Positions 48,527 through 58,404 of a stretch of 64,000 bases of DNA are shown one piece after another. Under the pieces are notes generated by a model. The model ran no database searches, was not told the DNA's origin, and was given only the letters and a program-made list of their open reading frames with translations. Both the position numbers and the translations under genes were made by a program. Every line of letters starts with the position of its first letter. Positions within the stretch are counted from its first letter, which is position 1. This DNA is from Tillus elongatus (Eukaryota > Arthropoda > Insecta > Coleoptera > Cleridae), in assembly GCA_964006375.1 (NCBI GenBank), contig OZ023262.1, positions 51,855,722 to 51,919,721 on the forward strand. The letters run 5' to 3'.

Positions 48527-48960
48527 GAATTTTCATTAAATCCTTCGAATTCCAATAACTCAATTTGCTATTAACGTGAGCTTTGTTGGTTAGAAAACCA
48601 ACATTTAAGTTTATTTTCGGAAAATTTTTGTATATTTTCAAACCATAAGTAATTTTGATAAAATATAGTACATTGTTTCTACCACATAGGCTATACCGGT
48701 AATCACATTGATGCCTGCTCGCATTTGCTATTAAAAACATTTTTATGGAAATTCACTTCCATAACACACTCGCTGCATCCAGACTTTTGAAAAATGTTTA
48801 TATATTTTCAAACAATAAATTTATTTCGATGAAATATGGTGGATTGTTTCTACTATATAGGCAACCAAGTTTGATGCCTGCTTTCATCAAAGAAAGACAT
48901 TTGCTATTAAAAATATTTTAAAGAAAATTGGCTACCATAACGCACTTGCTGCGTCCAGAG
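48527..48960 (+). repeat. Remainder of M and second M fragment, copy b
   Basis: Parallel to 45202-45640: GAATTTTCATTAAATCCTTC, CACTCGCTGCATCC near 48780, and a partial M ending CGCACTTGCTGCGTCC near 48955. Confidence 0.7.
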
Positions 48961-49620
48961 ATTTTATCTTTTTAGCAATAGATATTACTGTTTGAATGTA
49001 GTAAAGTGTAAACTTGCTTCTTAAGTCAACTCATGGTATAAAGTGGTTCCTCACCCTCGGAAAGAGGGTTTGGCAAATTTAAGATTGTTGGATTTGATAT
49101 GTTTTATTTACTAAAACTAATTTAACACCAAATTTAACATTTTGTATCGTATTACTAGGAAACGTTACTAAAAAAGGTTTCCCCCTATCGCATTATTTTG
49201 CCGCGGGTATGTACAGTTATAGTGTGTCCCATTGTTAATGAAACACCCAGTATAACCTGCGTGTAAAATTTAATGGACGTTTTTACCACTTACGCACTTT
49301 TATTGTTTGGCGAGCAAAGCCCGCCAGCATTTAGAATGTTTAAACGAATAAATATCTTCTTTTATGTGAAACAAGAGTTGGAGAAGGGTGAGAGAGTAAA
49401 AGAGAAACAATAAATGGTAGGGTGTGGGGAGTCCCCATGTCATAACCTGCACTCAACCCGCACAGGACACATTTTTACTCAACAAGCAGGCGGGTTGTTT
49501 TCCGACTGTGTGCCTAAATTAACCCCGAATAAACGGGACTTCGGACTAAAAGGCACGTTTTCCCTCACACAAAGGTTCAAATATATCTATGTGAAAGAAC
49601 ACTGTTACTTTTACGGTGTG
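48961..49620. other. No gene recognised
   Basis: Contains GTGTCCCATTGTTAATGAAA, vaguely like a Tc1/mariner end, but no partner repeat was found. Short frames have no motif. Confidence 0.4.
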
Positions 49621-49726
49621 TCTATATATATATATATATATCTTTAGGAATATTGCACTACACTGTAATCACTTTTAAATATACACTTTATTTGTTTGCT
49701 GTACGTTTGTGATTTCTTATTGGTTT

Positions 49727-49771
49727 GCGTGGACTGCAGTTTCGAACCGTCCCGGTTCATCATCAGCACGC
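49727..49771 (-). ncRNA. Candidate hammerhead ribozyme of PLE-1
   Basis: Minus-strand order: helix I strand GCGTG (49771-49767), CTGATGA (49766-49760), one T, helix II GAACC/GGTTC with a 5-nt loop (49758-49744), GAAA (49743-49740), helix III C-TGCA-G (49739-49734), TC, and helix I strand CACGC (49731-49727). Helices I and II are perfect. A one-base-pair helix III with a palindromic loop is the minimal form reported for Penelope hammerheads, which act best as dimers. The expected cleavage is after the GTC ending at 49732. The extra T after CTGATGA is shared by other copies here. Confidence 0.75.
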
Positions 49772-50595
49772 TACTGGCTGCTATCGCTCCTGTCTGGTCT
49801 ACGTCGGAGATTGTAGGTGGCGCACGCGCCGTGAGCTTCTAGTGGTCGGTTTCCTGTTCTCTGATTGGTTGTGCCTTCGGACTGTGTCGTGTGTATCGGT
49901 CTTCTGTCTTGATCACTGTGGTTTAATAATTTGTCTATTTGTATGGCCTTTATTAAGTTTTGTTTAAATGTTTGTACTTGGATTTGTTCTGGCATTAATT
50001 GTTTTCTATTGTTTGTTTGTTGAATGTAGTATTGTTCCCAGATTTCCATTTTTTTGTGGTCTTTAACATGTTTCATTAGTTTTAATTGGGTGATGTCTGG
50101 TTTTTGGTGTTTTGTGCCGTGAATGTGTGTAGCTACGTTTGATTTGTAGCTAGGTATGTGGATTTTATCCAATGCTGTTATATGTTCTTTGAATCTTGTT
50201 TCTATTGATTTCTTTGTCATTCCTATATATTTTTTATTGCATGTGTTACATTCTATTTGATATATTCCGTTTAATTCATGTGGGTTGTGTTCTTGTTTTT
50301 TATTTATTTTGTTTATTATTTTGTTATTGGTTTTGTAGCTCATTTTTAAGTCATATTGTTTGAGTGTTTGTGTTATTTTTTTGATGTGGTGGTTATAAGT
50401 GAATGTTGTGTATTTTGTGTTTGTTTCCGGTGTTTTGTTTTCGGTTTTGTTGATTTGTTTGTTTTTGATTTGTTTTACTAGCTTTTCTATTGTTTTTTTG
50501 TTGTATCCATTTCTTTCTGCTATTTGTATTATGATGTTGTACTCCTTTTCTCGTTCGTCGTTATGAAGTGGTATATTTAGAAGAATTTTTATTTT
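49771..50595 (-). CDS. PLE-1 GIY-YIG endonuclease and preceding linker, 5'-truncated
   Basis: About 274 residues are open on the minus strand. The first part (LNIPLHNDEREKEYNIIIQI, AERNGYNKKTIEKLVKQIKN) is the helical linker after the Penelope RT. The nuclease follows with NGIYQIECNTCNKKYIGMTK, giving GIY and YIG motifs and two Cys of the CxxC insertion seen in Penelope nucleases. An Arg-containing SIETRFKEHI and MEIWEQYYI with the likely catalytic Glu come next. The C-terminus is Arg/Ser-rich. The RT itself is lost, so no start codon is expected. The frame has no internal stop. Confidence 0.8.
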   Translation of the reverse strand, partial: KIKILLNIPLHNDEREKEYNIIIQIAERNGYNKKTIEKLVKQIKNKQINKTENKTPETNTKYTTFTYNHHIKKITQTLKQYDLKMSYKTNNKIINKINKKQEHNPHELNGIYQIECNTCNKKYIGMTKKSIETRFKEHITALDKIHIPSYKSNVATHIHGTKHQKPDITQLKLMKHVKDHKKMEIWEQYYIQQTNNRKQLMPEQIQVQTFKQNLIKAIQIDKLLNHSDQDRRPIHTTQSEGTTNQRTGNRPLEAHGACATYNLRRRPDRSDSSQ

Positions 50596-50627
50596 ATTGT
50601 TTGTTTATTGTTTGTTTGTTGAATGTA

Positions 50628-50702
<75 letters not shown>
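50628..50702. repeat. (TA)n microsatellite between PLE-1 and Y
   Basis: TA tract truncating PLE-1 on its left and ending at a Y repeat on its right (ACAGAGTGGCGCATTG). Confidence 0.92.
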
Positions 50703-50706
<4 letters not shown>

Positions 50707-50784
50707 GTGGCGCATTGAAAACGAAACAGACCGATTTGCGCCCAAAGAAATTTTAATTTTAAGAAATGCTGAAACACCTCAATT

Positions 50785-50790
<6 letters not shown>
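50703..50790 (+). repeat. Y repeat copy 2, short
   Basis: AGAGTGGCGCATTGAAAACG to CTCAATTTTAATATT, then cut by another (TA)n at 50791-50845. Confidence 0.7.
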
Positions 50791-50847
<57 letters not shown>

Positions 50848-51665
50848 CACATATCACACCGATAACTCAAAAAGTAATGGGCCGATTTTGATCAAACCTG
50901 GTGAGTACCTTCCTTTTGCAAGTTGCTTCGACAAATTGTTACCCAGGAAAATCGACCCAGTTTTCCCGGAAATTTTGCGCTTTCTTTTGAAAATTGTGTA
51001 TACCTCCAGAAATAACAAAATAAGGGCCACCAAATTCGGTACGCGAGTTTATATCATCAAAGGTAAATTACTTACCAAAATCTAAATCTGTACGTTAGAA
51101 GACAAAAATGTTATGGGCATTTTAAGAAAAAAAATTGTGGTTTTCCTCAAAACGTCAAAGTCGCGATTTGAAACGTCAAAATTGGCAACATTCAGGCAAA
51201 GATCCTGAAACTAATACGGGTGGTGCAGAGAAAATGTCGCAAGAAGAGTGTTCTGCAAACCATTAAGTTTCAGCTTCAACCGCCACTGTCCTTCATGTGT
51301 TTTACAAACCGTAAAGTCCCAGTATCAACCGTCACTGTTATTCATTTTACTAAAGTATTTACAGAAAATTAATTTCAAATAGACCCTTTCTCTAATGCTT
51401 TGGCGGTAGTTTTAGCTATAGAGTATATAGCTTAATGGCATAAGATTTTTAGCGAATTTGCGTAAAAAGTCAATAAGGCTATATATCCGTTATTATACAA
51501 GATACAAAAAAATTGTATACGCTAATTAGAGGGTGTCTTGAACTACATCTTAAAAAATTATTTCTGGCTGGCCAATAAGTCGTTGGGGATACAAATTTTC
51601 TTTCTTTTTTTTTTAATCGTAATTTGTATTTTCCCTGTAAATATAATTCATGTTTGTAAGAAAAT
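50791..51665 (+). repeat. (TA)n, T core and X
   Basis: After the TA tract come CACACCGATAACTCAAAAAG, the T core with CCTTCCTTTTGCAAGTTGC, TTCTCTAATGCTTTGG, and X from about 51480 (ATATCCGTTATTATACAAGA) to GTTTGTAAGAAAATAAATTC. M follows at once. Confidence 0.75.
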
Positions 51666-52225
51666 AAATTCTGGACGTAGCAAGTGCATTATGGTAGCGA
51701 ATTTTCATTAAACGCTTGAAATTTAATTTCGTTGGCCGGGAAACCCGTTTTTTCGGAAACATGTTAAGCTTATTTTCGGAAAAGTTTTGTACATTTGCAA
51801 ACAATAAAGTTATTTTGATGAAATATAGGACATTATTTCGCCTAAACAGGTTGCACTGGTAAGCAAATGTGGTGGTGGTGGTGGAGGTATTTATGACCTT
51901 GGAACAGAATTCCATCAGCCACAGACTTTTGCTATTTTATATACACAAATATATACAAATACCTTAATAATCTAGAAGATAGAATTATGTTACCTATATA
52001 CAAATATACAATATCTAAACTTATTTATACATATAATAATTTTTGCTTTTTTTCTTTTTTTTTCTCTTATTTCTTTTTTTTTCTCCTTTCTTTTTTTTTC
52101 TTTTCTTTAATATTTTTTTACTTTTTTTTTAATTAGGCAAATGTGATCCCTGCTTTCTTTTAAAGAAAATTATATTTGCTATTAAAAACATTTTTATGAA
52201 AATTCACTACGATTGCTGCGTGCAG
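51666..52225 (+). repeat. M MITE split by a later insertion
   Basis: M starts TGGACGTAGCAAGTGCATTA and ends near 52225 (GATTGCTGCGTGCAGAC). It is interrupted at 51871-52137 by unrelated sequence. Confidence 0.7.
51871..52137. mobile_element. Unidentified insertion with 9-bp direct repeats
   Basis: GCAAATGTG lies on both sides (about 51862-51870 and 52138-52146), consistent with a target duplication. The insert opens with (GGT)n and GGAGGTATTTATGACC, is AT-rich in the middle and closes with a long pyrimidine tract (TTTTTTTCTTTTCTTT). It could be a short retroposon; no promoter boxes or coding region were seen. Confidence 0.5.
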
Positions 52226-52759
52226 ACTTTTTTATTTATATTGTCACCTACTCTTCATGTAATCGTTGATGGTTAAATAAATGTTATGTTAAATGTTTTT
52301 TCATGTCTGCAGTTGCAACGGTTGTTAATTCACTTGTAATTATTGTCGGTTAAGAGTAAAGCATTTAAATGTAAACGTTTTTATACACTGGTACGGAAGC
52401 TAGTTTCTCTAGAAATGCATCAGCTCGTTATTTGTATGACGGGATCAAATTATTTTTCAGAAAATAAAATAAAAATATACTGGGAAATTGCTTTTCAGCC
52501 TTCGAGAATGACAGGGTTATTTATGTTGTTTTTAGCGATTTATATCACATTATATTTTACTTTTAAAGTTTCAAATAAAAGAATGTTCGCTTTCACTGTA
52601 GGTTTATATGCATGCAGATCCGGCAGCACAGTGCAAAATTTGTCGTAGAAATAATGAAAAGATTCGAAACAGTCGCGACCTTCTTATTATCGAATAATTT
52701 TCGACGAAAATCCCCTTAAATAGTATTATACAGTAACATAGCAGTAGGGGTAATATCAT
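52226..52759. other. No gene recognised
   Basis: A 101-codon plus frame at 52343-52648 includes a hydrophobic run (LFMLFLAIYITLYFTF) but no recognisable domain; not annotated as a gene. Confidence 0.4.
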
Positions 52760-53010
52760 CAACTTTATTTTTCTTCGATCGAATGACTTGAAAATTGGTC
52801 CACAACCACACCTATGTATGTTCTTTTAAGCTGTAAATTTTGTTTCAATCACTTAAACAATTTGCAAGACATTGCGTTTAAAAATGTTTTTTGAATTTTG
52901 TGTAAGAAAAATTGGGCATTAAGATCTAATAAGCAGACTGATCCAAGCCATTAACCAAATAAGGGTAATTCTCAAGTTTGGTTAAAATCAGTGAAGTATT
53001 TTTTGAGTTC
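52760..53010 (-). repeat. T-variant right half, reverse orientation
   Basis: ATGACTTGAAAATTGG, TTTGTTTCAATCACTTAA and CAGTGAAGTATTTTTTGAGT match 32300-32560 in reverse. PLE-2 begins where the TA tract would be expected. Confidence 0.6.
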
Positions 53011-53094
53011 ATTTCTGAACGTCACACCGTCTGGGATTACCATAATTAAACGTTGAATGTAGCGGCTTCTCCTCCAGACACCAAAATTTACTAC

Positions 53095-53156
53095 AGATTT
53101 CTCTTACTCCCGACGCGTTTCGACACTCCAAGAGGTCATCCTCAGGGGATAAATCT
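53095..53156 (-). ncRNA. Candidate hammerhead ribozyme of PLE-2
   Basis: Minus-strand order: AGATTT (53156-53151), A, TCCC (53149-53146), CTGAGGA (53145-53139), T, helix II GACCTC/GAGTGTC with one bulge (53137-53122), GAAA (53121-53118), CGCG (53117-53114), TC, GGGA (53111-53108), loop GTAAGAG and AAATCT (53100-53095). Helix I therefore has two perfect stems around an asymmetric internal loop. CGCG gives a minimal helix III that would need a dimer. CTGAGGA fits the CTGANGA consensus. Confidence 0.72.
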
Positions 53157-53985
53157 ACAAACATAAACAACAGGTATGTCAGAAAAACATTAGTTTTTCC
53201 GGTAGGCAATTGTGCATGTCCGAGCACAATGATGACAAGGTGATCCTCACAGAAAAGTCAAAGGTCACAAGTCACACAGAAAAACATCGACCAACAGTCG
53301 AGTCAAAATCTAAAAAATCTAAAAAAACTACAGATACAGTAACAACAGTTAAAATGTTAAGTTAAACATGCAAACTACGTTAACAAAGCTAAAAGCATCA
53401 AGCAACTAAAAAGCACTGAAAGACACAAAACTGTCAAAGTATAATAATTGATATTTTTGAACACTAAAATAAACAAGTCTATTATTGAGGTAAAAAAGCA
53501 AAGCCAATGAGTGAAACTGACAGGTTAAACAATACAGCAGGCAAGCAAAGTCAAGCAAGAAACCCAATGAGAACCATCACGGCAAAGAAAACTGTGAAAA
53601 AACAAGTGAAAAAGAAATGAGCCATACTCACTTGAACAATTCTCAAAAAATTGAACTCGAAACTATACATGAAGGTTTTAACAGGTCACAACTTCATCCA
53701 TTGTGCCAGGGGCCATGCAACACTACATCTGCATAATGCCAGAAAATTGTCTTCAAGAACAAAAATCAATGCAAAAGATCGGCGACTTTTAACAGCCATG
53801 ATGAAGGGCGGCCATTATGTGAACTTGAAAACGGGCAGGGTGCACCGGCGCAGGTGCGAAAGAAGTGTCAGAAGCGAAATGTCAATGACAAAAGAGCAAG
53901 GAATGGTAGGGGAGCCATAGAGTAGCCATCTTCAAAACATAATGTTCATGGTCATGTAGAAAAACCATAGAGTTCAGCAGCACTA

Positions 53986-54990
53986 TTACACAAATTGGTT
54001 ATAAAATAAAGGAAAGTTAGTTAAATCCGTGTTGGATAAGTTCAAAACTTCACTGGTTTGACACTTGGAATGTTTGAAAATGTCAATTCCTTCTAAGACG
54101 ATTTGTTCTACGCCAAAGTTTGAAGGGTGCAAGATTCTAGCATCTGTATTTTTGTTGAAGCTGTGGCTGCTCTCCCTCAAATGGCAACCAAATACTGATG
54201 TGTCATTGTTGAGCTGGTTTCTGCTCCTAAGGTGTTCCGTGACTCTGGTGCCTAAAGATCTCCCGGTTCTTCCTATATAGACAGCTTTACAACCGGGGGT
54301 ACCACATTTTAAGCAATAAACACCCGACTTCTTCAGGTCTGGGATGTTATTCTTGTTGTGAATGAATAAATTCTTGATGGTGTTCAAAGACTTAAAAGAA
54401 AAACTGACATTGTCACATTTAAGAGCCTTGACAACGGCATTGGAAATGGGACCACAATAAGTAAACGGGAAATACGATATCCTCTCAGGTTGAGCGAGGG
54501 GTAAGCTGGTGCTCGCTTCTATCAACCGCTGACGGCTCTTTCTGTTGACAAACTTATCGACTATGTTGAGTGGGTACTCGTTGTTGACTGCGAGTTGTTT
54601 GATGAGGTTTAATTCTCTGATGAAGTCAATCCCCGACAGTGGGATTCTAAACAATCTGTCAACCAAAAATCTGAGAGAAGCCATCTTGTGGGACATATGA
54701 TGGCACGACTTGAATGGAATGAGCTGGTCCGTCTGAGTGGGCCTTCTATAAATGTCAAACAAAATGCTGTGGCTGGACCTCTTCAACTTCAGGTCCAGGA
54801 AGCTAATGGACGACTCTGCTTCCAACTCCATCGTGAAATCGATGTTGAGGTGCAGGGCATTGAGCCAACCCTGGAACAGGTGGAGCTGCTCTACGGTGCC
54901 AGACCAGACCACCAAAATGTCATCAACATAGCGTGACCAGGAAGAAACATACCTTAAGTAGGGGTTATAGTATCTGAAAACCAGTTCCCT
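53986..54990 (-). CDS. PLE-2 reverse transcriptase C-terminus and GIY-YIG endonuclease
   Basis: About 334 residues, open from the truncation. The RT active site is visible as WSRYVDDILVVWSG, followed by FTMELEAESSISFLDLKLKR and FDIYRRPTQTDQLIPFKSCH, a Penelope-type RT signature. A linker with IKQLAVNNEYPLNIVDKFVN leads to the nuclease: SGVYCLKCGTPGCKAVYIGR gives GVY and YIG plus Cys residues, TRVTEHL the Arg, and VEQIVLEGIDI a probable catalytic Glu. The tail is KHSKCQTSEVLNLSNTD. The RT fingers and motif A are missing, so it cannot work alone. No stops interrupt it, so it decayed by truncation only. Confidence 0.85.
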   Translation of the reverse strand, partial: RELVFRYYNPYLRYVSSWSRYVDDILVVWSGTVEQLHLFQGWLNALHLNIDFTMELEAESSISFLDLKLKRSSHSILFDIYRRPTQTDQLIPFKSCHHMSHKMASLRFLVDRLFRIPLSGIDFIRELNLIKQLAVNNEYPLNIVDKFVNRKSRQRLIEASTSLPLAQPERISYFPFTYCGPISNAVVKALKCDNVSFSFKSLNTIKNLFIHNKNNIPDLKKSGVYCLKCGTPGCKAVYIGRTGRSLGTRVTEHLRSRNQLNNDTSVFGCHLRESSHSFNKNTDARILHPSNFGVEQIVLEGIDIFKHSKCQTSEVLNLSNTDLTNFPLFYNQFV

Positions 54991-54993
54991 GGT

Positions 54994-55260
54994 GGCGCAT
55001 TGAAAACGAAACAGACCGATTTGCGTCCAGAGAAATTTTTTTTAAAGAAACGCTGAAACACGTCAATTTTAATATTGAGGGGGACATGTTTTGACATAAA
55101 ACTCAACTTTGTCTCATCAACCCCTTAAATGTGGTGATAACAACCCTTATATTTTAAATAGGGAACATGGGTCGAGGGTTGCATCATTTGAAAGCTCTTT
55201 CTGTTCTAAATTCAGCACACTAATTTTTTTGGAAGTTTTATCAACTCGTTTAAAAATTAT
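54994..55260 (+). repeat. Y repeat copy 3
   Basis: GGCGCATTGAAAACGAAACA to CATTTGAAAGCTCTTTCTG, close to the copies at 3207 and 63807. Here it abuts PLE-2 instead of (TA)n. Confidence 0.7.
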
Positions 55261-55420
55261 TCTGCGTTTTAGTAGCGAATTTTCATTTAACACTTCAAAA
55301 TTCAATAACGCAATTTGCTACTAACCTAAGGTTCCTCAGCTAGGAAACGAGTTTTCTCGGAAACGTTTTAAGTTTCTTTTTTGTACATCTTTAAACAAGT
55401 TATGTTGGAAAAATAGGGTA

Positions 55421-57292
55421 CAGGTGATTATTTATAATGTCGCCCCCCTTTAACTTTGTTATGTTAAGTGTCCCAAAAAAATGGAAAGTATGGTTATGTA
55501 GGTGCTAAAAAATACTTTTTTTTCGTATAAAAAAATTCGTAAAATTATCAGTATACAGGGAAAACCAAAAAGTTCATTTTTTTTTTCAATGGATCACACT
55601 ATATATGAATTTATTTTTCGATTCCTCGTAAAATTCTAAGAATAATTTATATAACATACCGTGTACTTAAAATGAATAGTTTTTGAAATATTCGCGATTG
55701 AAGCGTTATGATCAAGTATTTTATTAAACAACTGTTACAAATCAAGAAGTCCTAGGATACCACCATAATTGAAAACAAATAACTGACAGTGACATCTGTC
55801 AATATTGTTGTAGTTGTATTGGTTAGTAAGTAAAAACGCCGTACTTAGACAGAGAAAGAAGAATTATTATATTATTAATAATTTAAATTATCACGCTGCC
55901 ATTAGACAGACATATGATAGAAGATAATCCCGGTATGCATGTCCCAACTCGAAAAACGTTCACATCTATATATAGGAAGTTTCAAGAAACGTCGAATTTA
56001 CAAAGGAGAAAAAGAACTGCTGTGAACGTAGATGAAAATGCAGAATTGAATATTTTACTTGCTATAGAAGAGAATCCAAACAATTCCATAAAAGAAACAT
56101 TTCAAAGACATTAAGAGCAACACAAGAAAATATTCAGCGAACTTCATACAGTAAAGTCCAAAGAACGTTAAGAAAATGGAATCTAAAGCCATATAAGATT
56201 AAACCCACTACAAAGCTTACCCAAATGCAAAAAGATGATCGGTCGCATTTTGTCAACTGATTCTAGACAGAATAAACATACATAACAATTTTTTGAAAAC
56301 AGTTCTATGGACTGACGAGTCTACCTTTTCTACTAATGGCCTGTTTAACCGAAAAAATACTAGACAATGGGCAAGAGAGAATCCACATTCTTTTAGGGAA
56401 TTTAAGTTTCAAGGACAACAATCCGTGAATGTGTGGTGTGGTATCCTGGGCGATCGAGTTATCGGTCTGTATTTTTTTTATACTGTTTTAAATGGAGGCC
56501 GCTATTTAGATTTCTTGGAAAACGAGTTTGAACAATATTTAGACAATTTGCCTTTAAATATATTACAAAATATAATTTTTCAACAGGATGGAACACCCCC
56601 TCACAACATTCGTGCTGTGCGTAATTACCTAAGTGAAAGGTTTCCTGAATGTATCGGAAGAAATGCGCCAATTAAATGGCCTGCAAACAGCCCCCATTGG
56701 ACACCTATAGATGCGTTTCTTTGGGGTTATATAAAAAACCGTGTATATGACCACCAAATTGAAAACCTCGATCATCTTAAAGATTTGATACGGAATGAAA
56801 TTATTAGTTTAAATGAAAATAACCCAGCATTCATAACAGATTCATTAGAGAAAATGCGAATAACCCTTATACAATGTGTTGAAGAAGATGGAGGCCCAGT
56901 AGAGCATCTTTATATTTAATTAGAAACTGTTTTTCTTATATTATTTATTGTTAGATTTCTTGATTTGTAACAGTTGTTTTGGTTTAATAAAATTTGTGAT
57001 GATAACGTTTCAAATGCGAATATTTCAAAAACTATTCATTTTAAATATACGGTATGTTATATAAATTATGCTTAGAATTTTAGGAAGAATCGAAAAATAA
57101 TTTCATATATAGGGTGATCCATTGGAAAAAAATGACCTTTTTGGTTTTCCCTGTATACTGATCATTTTTCAAAAAATTTTTTATTCGTAGAAAAAAAGTA
57201 TTTTTAGCACCTACATAACCATACGTTCAATTTTTTTGGGACACTTAAAATAACAAAGTTAAAGGGGGGCGACATTATAAAGGATCACGCTG
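55421..57292 (+). mobile_element. Tc1/mariner-superfamily element with 293-bp TIRs
   Basis: A 1872-bp element flanked by TA (55419-55420 and 57293-57294). TIRs lie at 55421-55713 and about 56999-57292, imperfect but collinear. They share TATAATGTCGCCCCCCTTTA, GGTTATGTAGGTGCTAAAAA and GTATACAGGGAAAACCAAAA. The inner region holds one broken transposase gene. The TIRs are far longer than the roughly 30 bp usual in mariner elements. Confidence 0.85.
55838..56919 (+). pseudogene. Tc1/mariner-type transposase, frameshifted
   Basis: Translation in three successive frames gives HVPTRKTFTSIYRKFQETSN (helix-turn-helix region), then KVQRTLRKWNLKPYKI, then the catalytic domain. The latter has LKTVLWTDESTFSTNG (first Asp), IIFQQDGTPPHN (second Asp) and WPANSPHWTPIDAFLWGYIK (third acidic residue, Asp). 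Forty residues separate the second and third. Frameshifts lie near 56112 and 56259 and an early stop near 55887. 'SPHWTPID' replaces the common 'SPDLNPLD'. It resembles the intact transposase at 58405 in domain order but is clearly a different family. Confidence 0.82.
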
Positions 57293-57659
57293 TATATTTT
57301 TCCTTCTATATAGGTTATACCGGTGACCAAATTGATTCCTGCTTGCATTAAAGAGACACATTTGCTATTAAAAACACTTTTAAGAAAATTCACTTCCATA
57401 ACGCACTTGCTGCGTCCAGACTTTTGTTTAAGCAAAGGCATCAAATTTGTTTAGCAGTATAACATATATAGTAGTAACAATGTACTATATATCATTCAAA
57501 TAACTGTACAAAAACTTTCCTAAAATAAACTTACAATGTTCCCGAAAAAACTGGTCTAATTCCTAGCCAACGAACCCGTTCAAGCTATTTACACATATGT
57601 CAAGATATATGAATTCACAAACAGCTTTATGACTGAAATTTATGAAAAAAAATCATGAA

Positions 57660-57745
57660 AATTTGCACTTTTAGTGAAGCTATCGTCTGGTATTCAGAAA
57701 TATGTGTTTTGGTAATTTGAGTTGTCCAAGGATACTTATCTTATG
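57660..57745 (+). repeat. PLE-C terminal-region remnant
   Basis: TTAGTGAAGCTATCGTCTGG, TATGTGTTTTGGTAATTTGA and GATACTTATCTTA follow the PLE-C repeat; the CTGATGA box is lost. Confidence 0.45.
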
Positions 57746-57753
57746 TTTATATA

Positions 57754-58200
57754 CAGGCTGTTTCAAAAAACATGCACCATCGCTCGTGGGGCAATTCCTT
57801 ACTAAAAAAATGAAAAAAAAAGTTCCTGTGCACATGGGCCCGGAAACGCATAGTTTCCAATATACAGGGAGTTGAATTTTAATTTTTTTTTAAATTTTTT
57901 ATAAACAACTTCAAAACCACTGGATTGATTTTAATGAAACTTGGAACTTGAAAGTGTATTATGAAAGTGCATATTTTCAAGTGAAAATCTACTTACAACT
58001 GCGTCAGTGGCGTGCGTACGGGGTAACTATAAAAATTCATTTGGGGAAAAAATATGTGCGCCACTGTCTTTTTCCAATTTTGATACATCAATTATGAAGC
58101 TTATTACATAAGCCACAAAAGCTACCTCTTGGTATTTTTTCGTTCAGGGTATCCCCTAGGAGATATGATTAATTTTATAAAAAGAGGCAAAGTACCGATT
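57754..58200. repeat. Left TIR of the intact Tc1/mariner element
   Basis: 447 bp matching 59763-60205 in inverted orientation; the inner limit is set at GTACCGATT, after which the two sides diverge. Confidence 0.88.
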
Positions 58201-58404
58201 CATTGGAGTAATGAAAACAGTAATCGTAAAGTGCCATGAAACTATAATTTTTGACAGTTCTCTAAATTCTACAATTTTGAAGTGCTTTGTAGGCGTCAAA
58301 AGAGTTTTCGTGCTATTCTTTAAATTTTGATACGGTGCAGTATTTTCGTTTTTAGTTATTTGTTGATACTGAGCTGCTCATTAATATTATTTCCTCCTCT
58401 CAAG

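Larger units (their letters stand above)
49660..50627 (-). mobile_element. Penelope-like element PLE-1, 3' part
   Basis: Antisense remnant of a Penelope-like retroelement: end of the RT linker, GIY-YIG endonuclease and a 3' region with a hammerhead-like fold at 49727-49771. It is cut on its 5' side by a (TA)n tract at 50628. Its 3' end lies near a short (TA)n at 49623-49641. Penelope elements pair an RT with a GIY-YIG nuclease, unlike the LINEs here. Confidence 0.82.
53011..54993 (-). mobile_element. Penelope-like element PLE-2, 3' two-thirds
   Basis: Antisense element with the C-terminal half of the RT, a GIY-YIG nuclease and about 1 kb of 3' sequence. That sequence contains a hammerhead-like fold at 53095-53156. 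It is cut on its 5' side at 54993 by a Y repeat (GGTGGCGCATTGAAAACG). Only distantly related to PLE-1. Confidence 0.85.
55262..57421 (+). repeat. M MITE split by a Tc1/mariner element
   Basis: The left half (55262-55420) runs from CTGCGTTTTAGTAGCG to AATAGGGTA; the right half (57293-57421) from TATATTTTTCC to CGCACTTGCTGCGTCC. Rejoined at TA they give the usual M interior (the 'GGTACAT' step), so the transposon entered an existing M copy at a TA dinucleotide. Another partial M in reverse follows at 57425-57600. Confidence 0.75.

Noticed and set aside
52343..52648. 101-codon plus frame with a hydrophobic stretch
   Set aside because: No recognisable domain, AT-rich codon use expected by chance, no neighbouring gene context.
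53651..53920. 89-codon plus frame
   Set aside because: It is antisense to the 3' region of PLE-2 and shows no motif.
58327..58404. N-terminal extension of the intact transposase starting at TTG 58327
   Set aside because: Non-ATG start and hydrophobic residues unlike the family; the ATG at 58405 precedes the first conserved block.
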